From the NCBI RefSeq assembly GCF_015832195.1, contig NC_052046.1:46696473-46760472 (forward strand): a DNA stretch of 64,000 bases, given 5' to 3'. The DNA is from Motacilla alba alba (Eukaryota; Chordata; Aves; Passeriformes; Motacillidae). How positions within the stretch are numbered: position 1 is the first letter of the stretch; every line of letters starts with the position of its first letter. A program made the translations under genes and the position numbers. This document shows positions 1 to 12,700 of the stretch, one piece after another. Below the pieces are notes generated by a model that did not search any database, was not told the DNA's origin, and was given only the letters and a program-made list of their open reading frames with translations.

Positions 1-20
1 AAATAAGTGAAATATATTAT

Positions 21-44
21 TAAATAAATAAATAAATAAATAAA
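21..44. repeat. (TAAA)6 microsatellite
   Basis: Six uninterrupted copies of TAAA are read directly. It is a short A-rich microsatellite of a kind common in vertebrate intergenic DNA. Confidence 0.9.
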
Positions 45-283
45 ACTGCTGTGTTGCATTATACAAAAATTTTATCTAGCTTAGTATGCAGACAAATTTA
101 TTTCTTGTCTTTCATTTCCTGCCTAGCCTCTTACAGTCGAGAAAGCACGATCCGATTTAATTTTTTATCTCAATGGCAAAGGTATGAAGGATCCTTCTGA
201 AAATAAAGAAATATTTTTAACTGTTTTTTTTTTAAAGCATTTGTCTAAAGATCACAGAACTGACTGTGATTTATTTGTTATAG

Positions 284-439
284 GAATCTCAGGTCAGCAG
301 GGGAGCACATGAAAGGCAACACACTCCAAACAGAAGGCAATACATGTATGAAAGTCCAGCCACTCCAAACACTGAGTCATCTTCATGGTGGGTCCAACGT
401 AAATTTCTTAAATACAGTTTACATTCTCCAGCATTATCA
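284..439 (+). other. Candidate internal exon, unrecognised
   Basis: A T-rich tract ending in TAG lies just before this stretch, and a consensus donor GTAAGT starts at 440. The 156 bases equal exactly 52 codons and are open in the first frame, beginning ESQVSRGAHERQ and containing SSSWWVQRKFLKYS. The second frame is also open to the donor; the third stops early. I do not recognise the peptide. A frame of 52 codons with splice-like borders is expected a few times by chance in 64 kb, so this is only a candidate. A further acceptor/donor-bounded segment lies at 137-181, but its phase does not join to the open frame here. Confidence 0.15.
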
Positions 440-445
440 GTAAGT

Positions 446-3400
446 AAAACCTATTAAAATGAAGAGAACATTAATAGAGGGTGGAGTTTACCAAAGTAAA
501 TAATAAATAAGTACTCTGAAATTCCACAATGAAGGTGACTAATGCAGACTAAACTTCAAGAGTCTTTTGCAATAACAGGCACTGTGTCTTTTACTATGGA
601 CAGTTATAGGAGAGAAAACAAACCTCTTGATGACACTCATTTTCTCAATTTCAAGACTAGAGCAATAGTATCTAGTTGCACTTCCTGCACTCTTGGCATA
701 GCTGGAAATATCATAGCTGTTTAAATTTGAACAGATGCAATGAAAGAGAAGCTTGGGCAAAACCTCAGCTGACAGAGCAGCCACCACATCCATCCATTCC
801 TTTTTAGTTATCTTGTAACAGTAAAATTTTTATGCTGTACTCAGCTGAATCCTGCTCAACCAAATGCCTGAAGGCACTTAGATAAATGTAAGTTCAGGTC
901 CCTCACACCTGAGCTTACACTGCAGTCAGCTTTACAACAGAACCACATGCTCCTATTTGATGGAGTCAGTTGTCTCTGCTCTGACCAGCTGGCTCCAGAA
1001 ACTGCATTCTAGTAGTAAACCCCTCTCTGCGAGACTTGTGGCTTTCACTAAACACCAAGGACCAAAATTTGAATTTACTTCCAATGTATTTATTGGAACG
1101 AAACACATTATGCACAAGCAGCATACATTTTCTGTCTGGTACAATCTGGCATGGAGGTGAAGGGGGAGGACAGCACAAGAAGCGGAAATAATAATTAAGT
1201 AGTTTTATTATAGATGAAGTGATAATGAATACTGGAAGTGACTGACGTGAAAGCTGGAATGTCAGGCAGTTTTTCAGGTAAGAGGCACAATCTGACAACC
1301 ACTCCTTCAGAAGCAGGAAAAAATCTCAACTCAGGATCGCAGCCTTCTGTCTCCCTCACCTGAGACCTGTTCTTAAAGCAAAGTCATAGTGCTTAGAGGA
1401 ATGGCATCTATTTAAAGGAAAGAAAAATGCCCTTTACTAGATCTTTCAACATTTCAGTGCTGGGGCTTTCCTACTATTAACACAGCATTAAACCACACAG
1501 TAATACACCAATTTAAAAAAACAAAAAAAACCAGCCCAACATATTGAACATATTGTATCACAATTGTTAGGTATGTGTTAATAAATGCAGACATATTTTA
1601 AGTGCCAAGGGTGGGGTTAGAAGAGATGCATACCAAGAGCTAACCTATTTATATCATAGACTGCAGAAAAGACTGACAAGGTGGTGTTTTTTCCCCTGTG
1701 GTACTTGCATTAAAAATGTCAGTATGCTAACCTGATGAAACAACCTCAGAAACGAAAACCCAACATACAGCTGAACCAGAATCACAAGGAAAGAGCCTGA
1801 ACCAGAATAGCTTTTCTTTGGAAGATTTCTTCACTCAAAACAAAATTAAGGGTCAAATTCAGAAGGAAATGAACTTTAAATCCGAGGAAGAAAAGAGATA
1901 AATCCACCTATCTACCATCTCAGTCTTTCATACAAATTTACACATATAATATGCAATGAGAAATATAAAAAAGCAAAATTTAAAAAATATTCCAACTCTT
2001 TTGAGTAACTGATGCGCTATCTGCATGATGTCTACTAAAGAAATGTTTTTCCTCTAGTAACTGCTCAGCATAGAAGTATACTCCTTTGGGGCGCATAAAA
2101 GTACTTTCATACTGCTTTAAATTCTTGTGCCTGTGTTTCTAAATACACACTTGATTTATAACAAGTAAAACTAGCAGCTACAAAGATTCTGCATTTCTTT
2201 ATATACGGCAGCTCTGAAGAGTCTCAGTTCCTTATCCATCCAATTGTTCTGAAGCCTCAGATATACAAGACCAAGTCTGAATGCAGACATCCTCATCTTT
2301 GCTTGTTTGCTATTTTTGAATGAAAGTCACTTTTTAGTTCCCATCTTGTTTTGTCAAGAAAGCCTGATTATGTGCTTAAAAATTTATTATTCAAACAGGG
2401 TTAAAAAACAGCATTAAAATCTTTGACAAAGAACCATTTTCACAGTATGAAATAGTAGAAAATTGTCCCAAGGCAACAATGCTGTTCATGGTGAATTCAT
2501 TGACTACTCATTGTAATTAATAAAAATGAAAGGATTTTATTCTGCTCCTTTCCTACTAGTAGTATTTGGTTACATTTTTTGCAAATTGTTAATATGTCCT
2601 CCTTTATTAGCAGCAAAATTACTTAAAAAAAAGAAAGAAAAATATTATTATATGCAATTTCCTTAGATAAACAATAGTATAAAAATCTAATGGCTCCAAG
2701 GACATTTTGCTCTAAGGCAGTGGTGTGCAAAGAGAAAATCTTGGTTTGTAAACAATGTTGATAAATTCAGTTATAATACCATGATCAACCACAAGGTCTT
2801 CGCCAGACAAGAATGCAAACCTAACACTGGCTATTCAAGGAAGAGTCACATGAAAATTTTGCGTTAATCTGAGGAATACAGGCAGTCCCTGTCTTTACCT
2901 GTGCTTCAAGGGTGACCATAGTGATAACACACTGAATTATGCCAGCTACCTTATGGAATTGCTTCCTCCATTATTGTTCGCAGATGATGTTATTTAATAT
3001 CATTTTCCAAGTCTTCAGTAAATTATTAGTTAGTTTGTCCACCTAAACATATTATACTTTTATTGCAAGATAGTAGTATTTTCTCTGGATTTACTCTCTT
3101 TTCACTTGGTTTAGGAATTTTAATTAAGCATGCAGTACTCTGTGCATGGAAAACTCTTCCAAAAACTATGATATTCTCCTAGAAATAAACAGATAGATGA
3201 CTGAACTTGTGCTTCTGAGCACCTTCACAAAATGCCATGTAAGCTGATTCACCCCTGAAGTACCAATGTTTGAAGACAAATACTGGTAGTTCAGCGTCCA
3301 AAGAGTTCAACTCTCCAGCTATAAAATGTCTTCAGAATACCATACAAAAGAACTGCCACAGCTGAATATTGTTTCAAGCAACTTTCATTTAAGAGACTTA

Positions 3401-4881
3401 GTTCTAAGAAAAATCCATTAAGAAAACCCCAATCAGAATCACTCATAAAGAAATATATAAGAAGCACCCTCTACAAAAGACTAGAAAAGGAGATACTAGC
3501 ATTTTATAACATTTATACTGTGTGAAAAACCTGACTACATAACAAAGTTTTATTCTTGTGAGACCAATGGCAGCTTCTCTCAGTTATACACAGAAATTGA
3601 TGATTCCTTAACTTAAATACTGGCCTAAGCAAAATAAAAATCTCAGAACATTTATTTTTGGTGAGATAAAAAAAGTTAATTGGTTTAAAATTTTTATTTC
3701 TGTATCAGGAAAAAGGTAAAATCTGTCCAAAGGCACATTTTAAAAAAATGAAAATATGCTTTTCAGAGAATATACCACTACCAGATAAAGGCAGTATCTG
3801 ATGCATCTGAATACTTCTATCAACCCCTTGCTTGTTTGCTAAGACATTCAGGTGAGCCTACATTTGGTGAAATGAAGATTTGTTTCTGTAATTAAAGTAC
3901 TCGAGTGGAAGAGCTGTCTCTACCACAGAATCGGTGTATGGCTTTAGGCAAGACTACTTTTCAGTCCCTCTTGTAAAACTGGGGTAGCATTTCTCTTATC
4001 CAGTCATTTCAATCAGCAACTGTTAATGCACATTTGTTTGTTGCTTAATATATAAAGTGTGTTTCTAAAGAGCCATTACTCCACAGGTTAATAAAATTCA
4101 TTGGAAGCTTCTCTGAAAGGCCCCAAACTCCATCCTGACAACAAAGGCAAAGGGAGGGCTTCCTTTATATTATGGTTATTACGGTTAATTACAGTATAGC
4201 CTGCACTGCTAAAGAACCATTTCCACTGAATAGCAATTCCAGCAGGAGGAAAACAGGTCTCGGTGCTGATGATGCCACCTGCTTAACTATTAAACCGCAA
4301 GTGCTGGCTTTTGTTCCACAAGCCTACCACAGAGACCTTGCTCTGGGGCAGAGCACCGGTGTGTGATGTGACAGATTTTGTCTGACTGGAGGGCAAGCAG
4401 GACATGCCCATAGGGTAAACCTCGGTCAAGTGTATTTCCTTTTCATTAAAGATACATGCTGAATTGATCCAAATTGTTTCAATACTCTGGAATCTACCTC
4501 TATGATATTTTCACAAACTGAAACATTTCTGCTTGCTGGTAAGCTCTGGATTAAAAGGTCAGAATATTAAGGAGTTAAATGATCTGGAAATAACAGGTTT
4601 TGATGTGCTGTTCTAACAAAGCTACAATTCTCTTCTTCCACCATGATGCACGTAATTCCATTCTGTCCTATTTCCCAGAACTGGAGGTAAACAAAACCAC
4701 ATTAGAATGATACTTACAGAGGGCAGGATGCTTTCAGCAGTATTAACATCAAGCTTTTATGCAGTTCAGACTTCTGAACCATGCATTTGTTTCTGGACAT
4801 TCAGTGTGGTTTATTTTTAAATCTTGTTGATCATGGAAAGCTGTCTTCTCCTTTCCTCTTTCATAGCAAATCAAGAATCTT
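446..4881. other. AT-rich stretch without recognisable genes
   Basis: No coding frame with a recognisable motif, no RNA gene and no repeat I could name were seen here. Open frames of 60-110 residues exist on both strands around 539-1298 and at 4172-4366, but none resembles a known protein and they overlap one another on opposite strands, as chance frames do. Confidence 0.6.
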
Positions 4882-4990
4882 CATCCTCATTTTGATGGCT
4901 TTTAACCTAATACTAGCTTCTACTCTTGACAATTGTGCATTACAATAATTGAAAATGCAAAACAGGAGTACATTAGCTGCAAAAGCAGAG
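4882..4990 (+). repeat. Left arm of 109-base inverted repeat
   Basis: This arm reads CATCCTCATTTTGATGGC at its outer end and finishes AAAAGCAGAG. Its reverse complement is found at 6822-6930 with no gaps. By hand alignment 6 of 109 bases differ and all six are transitions. Similarity stops abruptly at both ends of the arm. The pair could be terminal inverted repeats of a roughly 2-kb non-autonomous DNA element, or two independent insertions of a short dispersed repeat in opposite orientation. No clear target duplication was seen outside the arms. The family is not identified. Confidence 0.85.
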
Positions 4991-6821
4991 AACTGAGACT
5001 CTCAGCTCTCTAATTACAGCTTGAGCTGAATACAGTTATTTCATAGATTTTTTAAGCATTTCTGATTTTGTTCTCATCATTGAAAAACATGGACATCTAT
5101 AAAAAGAATAGTAGCAGAAAAAATAAAATAGAGCATTCAAATCTCAGCAAGATGCAAGTCAATTGAAATATGCCATAACTTTGGAAAATTACACATAATT
5201 CTGTATTTAGCAATGCAAAAATACCTGAAATTAATTTTATGTTTAATGGGCTTCACTTTTCATTCTAGTTGCATCTATTATATACTTACGGAAAATAGCA
5301 CTTTTTCTTGAATTAATTTATAAGCCTTGACACACAAGTTTCTTTCTTGTATTTGATCAGTTCATCATGTTTCAGGATATATTTTTACATAACTTAATAT
5401 GCAAAGACCACATTAGGAAAAAGAAAAAACCAAACAAAAACCCACTTTGTAACTCTTACCTAACAATAAAAAGAATTAGATATCTGTAGAAAGGCATAAG
5501 GACGAGTTCATTTACTCTGTAGTGAATGTGAAATTTTCATCGTATATCATTATCTGCCATCCAGTCTGCCAGATCTTTCAGGAATTTAGGATACAACTTT
5601 TTTGAGTAAAAAGAAACAGTGGAGACGAGCACATGCTTTAATGCGAACAGTGTTTTTTGTATTTTTTATATTCAGATTGATATATAAAAGGCTAAATACA
5701 CCAAAAAGGCAAAATTTCTAGTTTAGCTGGATCAAAAAACTTAAAGGAACACTAAATATTTAGTTGGCAAGTTTGGCTGAAAGTACATATTTTCTTTTTT
5801 TAATTTACAAGAAATATTCACTGTCAAATAAGTTTTTTCAATGTCAGTTGGCAAAAGGCATTGAAGAACTTATTTGCCTGTCCATATGCAGTAGAGATAA
5901 AGAGAAGATGTAGTTATTTATCTGTCGTTCCTATTCTCAATTTCACTATTGTGAAACTCTGGTCAGAAGGACCCACAGCAGCTCAGACCAAAGTCCACCC
6001 CTGCCAGCATAGTCTCCAACACAGAGCAAGGGCAGATGGTGACCAGCAAGCAATGCTGGCACTGCCCTTGAATATATTCACATTTATTTGCCAGTGATCT
6101 CCAGCCCAGGGATCCTGCAAGCTATAAATAGTGTCTTTGTGTTCAATAGCTCTGGGTACAGTTTTCTTCTTTGTGCAGGATCCTCTTTGTGAATGTGGAT
6201 AATTGTGTTTAACCGGTAAAGCCATACATATCAATAGACTGAAATAGCATGGACAGTTCATGTGTCCACTATAAGATGTTCAGCTTCTGGAAGATAAAAG
6301 TAATACAGGTGGAGGATCTATAATAAATATTTTCAACAAATAGAACACATTTATTGTGGATTACTAGAGAAAATCTTACACAACTACCACTGCATGCATA
6401 AAAAAGATGTAGAAAAACCTTAAGACCAAAAAACATCAACTTCTTAAGTCCCATAAGCAAGTGCCTGTCATATACAAATGGCAACAAGTCTGAAACCAAG
6501 TGATGACTTTTTCATCTGATACTGAATTGAAAAAAAGCAAGACCAGAGATTGCTACTTCAGTCTTGTAGATCTGACATTCATTTTGTCGACAATTGTAAA
6601 TCCCCAGTAGTCTGATCAAAACACAAATCTTGATCCAGCGCTAATACAAAGGCTGGTTATGAAACATTAGAGAAAATTATCCATTACAGATGATTTGGTA
6701 GGATGAGTGTTTTTCCTTATATTTATTTAGGTCATGACACAACTTTTAAGAACTGGATTAATCTGGGGTTTAACTGTGAGCTACTTGTCTTTGTCAATGT
6801 ATGTTTTGAGGTGGTAATTTA
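4991..6821. other. Interior between the inverted-repeat arms
   Basis: This is 1.8 kb of AT-rich sequence. It has no transposase-like frame; the longest frames (5861-6097 and the reverse-strand 5983-6261) are under 95 residues and carry no recognised motif. If the flanking arms belong to one transposon, it is non-autonomous. Confidence 0.6.
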
Positions 6822-6930
6822 CTCTGCTTTTGCAACTAATGTACTCCTGTTTTGCATTTTCAATTACTGTAATGCATAATTGTTAAGAGTAGAAACTAAT
6901 ATTAGGTTAAAAGCCATCAAAATGAGGATG
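6822..6930 (-). repeat. Right arm of 109-base inverted repeat
   Basis: This is the reverse-complement partner of 4882-4990, with equal length, no gaps and about 94.5% identity by hand count. It starts CTCTGCTTTTGC and ends AATGAGGATG. The transition-only differences suggest fairly recent divergence with ordinary mutation and no selection on codons. Confidence 0.85.
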
Positions 6931-8584
6931 GAAAAATAATTTCAAACTGTGTCCTCTCACACTGGGAAAGTTAAAGTGTTCTCTGCTACCACCTGTTGGT
7001 AAAAAATAAGCCCCCAGAATTCATCCAGGAAGCTGGTCTGCCTGCATGCCTGCATGCTCATCTACACAAATGCTTAGGGAGCAAAAATCCTCATAATTTG
7101 CTATGACACAGTTGCTGAAGATTTTTACAGTCAAGAGAAGGCCACACGAAGTATGGTGCACTGTTGATCCAACTGTCTCTGTTTTCTCACATTGAAATCT
7201 ATGTATATGTGTTCTATTAATTCTGCTAGAAGTCACTGTCCTTTAATTATCTAAGACCTTCAAAACACAAACACTCATGATGAAACAGCAAGCTTGGTTA
7301 AAGGCAAAAATTCACATTAAAATAGTGAGCAAATCTAAATTTCTGAGATTTAAAATGGAAATTACCCACTCAGTTGGACTGCTGGTTCTTAAAGCTTGCA
7401 TTTCCTGTACATTTTCAGTGAATTGTTGCTGTTCTGTTGTCTGCAAATGACAGTGATTCTTTTTTGTTATAGCCTCCAGGTTTGCTGTTTTCTTGGAAAA
7501 CTGTCTTTACCAAGTGTGCCCCTGAATCTAACCTTTTTATTAAAACATATTTAGGCTGTTCTTACCTTTCAATCTGTTCCATCTTCTTGTCACCTTTCCA
7601 AGGTTTTCCATGTTATTAAAAATATTCCTTCTGCATTTTGACATTGCCTATCTCATCCCACATCTTCTTTCATTTTCTTTCAAGAGCTATTCACTTGTTT
7701 GGCTTTCAATTTTCTTTGTTTTCTTTTTCTCTCGTTTTCTTTTTTCTAATCATTAATACTTCTGTACAGTTTTAAACCATTGTTCAAATGTAAACACTTT
7801 CCAAAGTACAAAGCTGAAAAACCCTATCAGCTTTTTTTTTAACCGTTATCAGATTTTGACTTCTATGATAATACCCAAAAGTTTTAGTGTTCCTCCATCA
7901 AATCAGGGACAAAATTAGCAATCATATTTTCCACTAGATTATCAAGCTACACAGTTCAAATAGGAATTCCAAGCATTTTGTCCACCTCATCTTCCATATG
8001 TCATTGCTAGTTTTCTGCTAAAATATTGTCCTACAGTTTCTAATTAATTCCTCTACCATTTTATAAATATTGAATGGTTTGAAGAACTACTAATAAATGT
8101 TGGAGCAACAAGATTGTTATAGTGGGATACTATTCAGCATTCTGGATCAGGAGGAGAAATACAAGAAAAAACTTATTTAGGGAAATATGACGGACAGTAT
8201 TATTATGTAAGTACTGTTTTTCCATTTATTGAGCATACCTGCATACCTTGCTGCCATTGCCTAGAATATAAACTATGTTCTGGTGACCTGTTCTTTTCCC
8301 AGTCTGCTTTGGTCCTACTGCTAATAATTAACATGTTTTCTAGCACACATCTCACTTTTGACATAAAACCTTTCAGTGGTTTCTGGGAAGATCAGGGAAA
8401 GGTCACTAAATGGCCAGAAAAAAAAGTGTGTACAGTCCTTTATCGCTTTTAGGCATATTGAAATCCTACAAATTACTGTATCTTTCTATCCCATGACATT
8501 TAATTATGTCTTGTTTTGTTAACTAAATCCCAGACAAAATGGAAAACGCTTTCAAATTTTATGCTGCACAGATATTGTGTATTG
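6931..8584. other. AT-rich, locally pyrimidine-rich stretch without genes
   Basis: No gene is recognised. From about 7560 to 7760 the plus strand is dominated by T and C (many CTTT and TTTTCT runs), a loosely polypyrimidine tract. The rest is plain AT-rich sequence running up to the CR1 insertion. Confidence 0.6.
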
Positions 8585-9380
8585 TTCTACTGAGAACTAC
8601 TACTTTGACCAGGTGACCCTCCTGGTAGATGCAGGAAAGGCTGTGGATGTTGTCTATTTAGACCTCTGCAAGGCCTTTGACACTGTCTCCCACAGCACAC
8701 CCCTGGAAAAGTTGGCAGCCCACATATTGGACAGGAGCACTCTGTGCTGGGTGAGGAACTGGCTGGATGGATGGGCCCAGACAGTGGTGGAGAATGGTGC
8801 TGCATCCAGCTGGCAGCCAGTCAGCAGTGGTGTCCCTCAGGGGTCTGTGCTGGGACCAGTTTTATTTAATATTTTTATAGAGGACATGGATGAGGGCATC
8901 GAGTCCTTCATTAGTAAATTTGCAGATGACACTAAGCTGGGAGCTTGTGTTGATCTATTGGAAGGAAGGAGGGCTCTGCAGAGAGACTTAGATCGGTTGG
9001 ATGGATGGGCAGAGTCAAACAGCATGAAGCTTAATAAGTCTAAGTGCCGAGTTCTACATTTTGGCCACAAACATCCCTTACAATGTTACAAGCTGGGGAC
9101 AGTGTGGCTGGACAGTGCCCAGGCAGAAAGGGACCTGCGGGTGCTGGTTGACAGCCGGTTGAACATGAGCCAGCAGTGTGCCTTAGTGCCCAAGAAGGCA
9201 AATGGCATCCTGGCCTGCATCAGGAACAGTGTGGCCAGCAGGAGCAGGGAGGTCATTCTACCCCTGTACTTGGCACTGGTGAGGCCACACCTTGAGTGCT
9301 GTGTCCAGTTCTGGGCCCCTCAGTTTGGGAAGGACGTTGAGATGCTTGAGCGTGTCCAGAGGCAGGCAACAAGGCTTTGA
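8577..9380 (+). pseudogene. CR1 reverse transcriptase fragment (ORF2 C-terminal half)
   Basis: In its intact form the protein copies CR1 RNA into DNA at the target site. The readable frame covers palm motifs of a LINE reverse transcriptase. Motif A is [15 protein letters not shown] at residues 25-39, [14 protein letters not shown] is at 84-97, and the catalytic box is FADD at 115-118, in the bird-CR1 form. It continues through the thumb region to [10 protein letters not shown] and then meets a stop. The expected continuation, [20 protein letters not shown], is found immediately after in another frame (within 9292-9537), so a small frameshifting indel lies near 9370. The N-terminal endonuclease and the first part of the reverse transcriptase are absent. 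The nominal ATG is an accident of the junction, and CR1-like residues start about five codons later. The copy cannot be functional. Confidence 0.93.
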
Positions 9381-9788
9381 ACACAAGCCCTATGAGGAAC
9401 GATTGAAGGATCTGGGGTTGTTTAGCCTGGAGAAGAGGAGGCTTAGAGGTGACCTTATTGCTCTCTACTTCCTGGAGGGAGGCTGTAGACAGGTGGGGGT
9501 CGGTCTCTTCCACCAGGTAGCAAGTGACAGAACATGAGGACACAGTCTCAAGATACGTCAGGGAAGGTACAGATTGGATATAAGGAAAAAAATTCACCAA
9601 AAGAATAATAAAATACTGGAATTTTCTTCCAGAGAGGTGGTAGAATCACGATCTCTGGATGTGTTTAAAAAAAGACTGGACATGGCACTTGGTGCTATAG
9701 TCTAGTTGAGGTGTTAGGGCATAGGTTGGACTTGATGATCTTAGAGGTCTCTTCCAACCTCATTATTCTGTGATTCTGTGATTCTGTA
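8585..9788 (+). mobile_element. CR1 LINE, 5'-truncated
   Basis: The element begins inside the reverse-transcriptase region and runs through the C-terminal part and 3' untranslated region. It ends in the tandem ATTCTGTG repeat at about 9765-9788 that is diagnostic of CR1 3' ends. CR1 is the dominant LINE of birds and is normally 5'-truncated on insertion, as here. The 3' tail includes the typical stretch around TTGGACTTGATGATCTTAG. The reading frame is open for 267 codons, so this copy is younger or luckier than the two other CR1 copies in the window. Confidence 0.95.
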
Positions 9789-12700
9789 AGGCAATCCCTG
9801 CAACAAAAGCTTGTGTCTCAACAATTTAAGTGTTTGTTTCTAGTGAATCTCAGATGACTGCAACTTGAACTTAAAACAACAGACCTTTGTGCAAAAGTTC
9901 TGTGTAATATGGGAAGTATTTAACATGTAACAGTATTAAAGTGGCCATTAAAAGCTTGTGGATCTTTAGTCCAGTTCTGACTCCCCCCTAAGCAGTCTGA
10001 TTTTATTAAAAAACTCTGCAAAAACAGGGAAGCTCATTTTGTAACAGGTGGACTGGCTGGGTGGCCAGTGTCTTCCAGTTTTATAACAGAGGCTGCCTAA
10101 CAGGAATATGAAGGTTTTATTTCTAGCCAAATTTCAACATATGTAATTGAGCATTAAAGAGCTTTTTCAAGAGATTTCTAGCTAACAGCAGGAGTTTTTT
10201 TTCTATGCCAAAAATGGCTTTTCTTTCATGAAAGTTGCATGATGTGGTGCAGAGAAAGCATGGAAACTAATCAAAGTAGAGTTCTTTGAAATATGTCAGA
10301 TGAAAAGACCTGGCAGCACCTTTGAGAGAGAAAGTGCTCTAAATAGATATTCAGCTGTTCAACAGACAGTTCAAACAGGATGAAAAAGGAACACAGCAGA
10401 GCTCCTCATCCTGCCACTTAGATCTAGCTATAGAATTGCTTATGTTGTTCACAATCTGTTCACCTAACAAAGACAATAAAAGTGTTTTGTGTACGAAATA
10501 CTAACTGCCAAAAAACCACTGCAACCATCCATATACAGAATTATTTACTGAGATATTTAGCCATAACATGGTACTGACATGAACATATAAATCATGACTG
10601 TAGATTTTTTTCCTTCCTTTTTCTGGAAAATTTTCAGAACCACCTTGAAATGCCAAAGAAACAAATAATTCATTGTGCATATCAAAACATTTTAACCAGT
10701 TGCACTTACTAAAGCTTAGTTGAAGAAATTTCACACTGGGATTAGATAAGATTTTATACCTGATTCTTGAAAAGCCACTGTTGGTGAACAGGAGGCAACT
10801 TTCTCTATTAGGATGTAAATCAAGCTGAAAAAGGTTTTATCAGTGAGTATACCACCTAAATTGGAGCCAGGCCTAGAGGCAACAACTGAACTGGACACTG
10901 TATAAATTTATATAAGAACAGGATATTTGTCCAAACACTGAATTAGGTGGGAAAAAACCCTGTGTATTTCTGCTTGAGAATTCAGACTAATATTTTTTTC
11001 TGATTTCTTAGAGGAATTCAATCAGTTTAAAATATACATAATTCACAACCTTACTTAAAAGATGTTTTGTATGTCTTAGAGAAGTGAATATCTAAGTATA
11101 TCTAAATAAGTGTATTTCAGGTCAAGTAGTAAAAGAGTCTCACACTGAAACTTCACCACATCAGGTCTGGTCTTCATCCTCAGCCAAGATACAGCCAGTT
11201 TATTTACGCAAATTATTTATCTGCCATGCCAGGTTGCAAAGAAAGTAAAAAATAAACTCACACAAACCGAACTTCAGACAGACCATGCTCTACAGATACT
11301 ATTGGTGTAGCTTGAATAACAAATGTATGAGATTTAGATGTTTGAGAACTGATGGGACAAACACAAAGGGAAAAAAATCTACTCATTTATTTATTTAATA
11401 TTTATATGTATTCCTCATGGATCAATTTAAAGGTCTGAAACTACAAAAATAGTGACAGTAGAGGTCAATCATTCTAGCAAGGAAATGACCTCTGAGGACC
11501 TTGAATTCTGTTTATATCCTTGGAGTTTAAGAGCACTTATGCCACTCTTATTTAGGGTGGATGCTGAAAACAAAATGAGATTTGACAGGTAGGACAAATG
11601 CAATAGTGTCTGCATGACATTCAGTTTGGTTACAAAATGAGTGTCTGAGGGTTAAGGATCAGCGCCACAGCTCTCCGTATTAGTGGAGAAGATGCTAAAA
11701 ATATAAAGACACTGCAACACTGAGTGGACTCCAGTTGTTGCATGCTGGTTTGGAGAAACACTGAACATGGCACACACTGGATCAGTAAGACATACCTCAG
11801 GTCTAATATAATAATGCCTCAGATTTCAGTGCTCTCAAGTAGTATCACATCAATACGGAACATCACATTGACAATTTAAGACGCTATGTGAGGGGACTTC
11901 AAGTAAGTTAAAAAATGGGAAAAGAGAAGAAAATGGTCTTTTTAAACATCAGTAATCTGGCGTCTTATCTGACTTTAAAAAACAACAGTCAAACTGCTAA
12001 GATGGCTCAACTGTGTCAATGTAAAGGCATTTGTCTTTTTTACAAAAATTGGAAGTCTCACCAAATTGTTGGCTGATGAAATACGGTAAATTTTAGTTTG
12101 TATTTTACATTATTTGTCCTCAAAGGAAAAGATTTATACTAAAACAGACATATCTTTGCTTAACTTTTGCCGGTAGAACATACACACTGTCATTAAAAGC
12201 ATGGAATTCAGAAGTTAGTTAGACACATGCTTCTGACTGAAACAATTTTTTGCCATTCAGACGTGGTAATTTTGGGCTGTGGAGTCTACCACCCAGTGCT
12301 GGCATCACACAGAGCTGGAATGGCAAAAGCTTTCTATCCCATTAGCAAAAAAAATCATAAGTTCACTGGTGACAACTTCATACTAAAAATCAGTTTTTTA
12401 GATACTCCTGTATTATGTAGCCTCACATCAACCATGATTTCTGATGTTTATCAATTGCCCAGAGTCTGTTCTCTTGAACATAAGGCAGTAAATGAGACCA
12501 GAAATCACTCACATTTGCAGGAGAACATGATGCTATTAGTAAAACAGAAGAAACAAAATTAAGACATTAGATTCAGGAGAGATTAATGCCACCCTGCCAA
12601 AAGCTGTGCCAATCTCTTTGAAAATGCCAGATGGTTTCCTTAGGAGGCTGTTCAATAGTCTCAGAAATCTCTGAGATTGCTGTCAATCAGGCCAAATGTT

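Noticed and set aside
137..181. Acceptor/donor-bounded 45 bases whose translation (SDLIFYLNGK) faintly resembles the start of aldehyde oxidase/xanthine dehydrogenase proteins
   Set aside because: Ten residues only. Those proteins begin there in a first exon, no following exon of the family is present, and the phase does not fit the next candidate exon.
539..1298. Overlapping 60-110-residue frames on both strands
   Set aside because: Different frames and strands overlap with no recognisable domains or splice logic, so they are chance frames.
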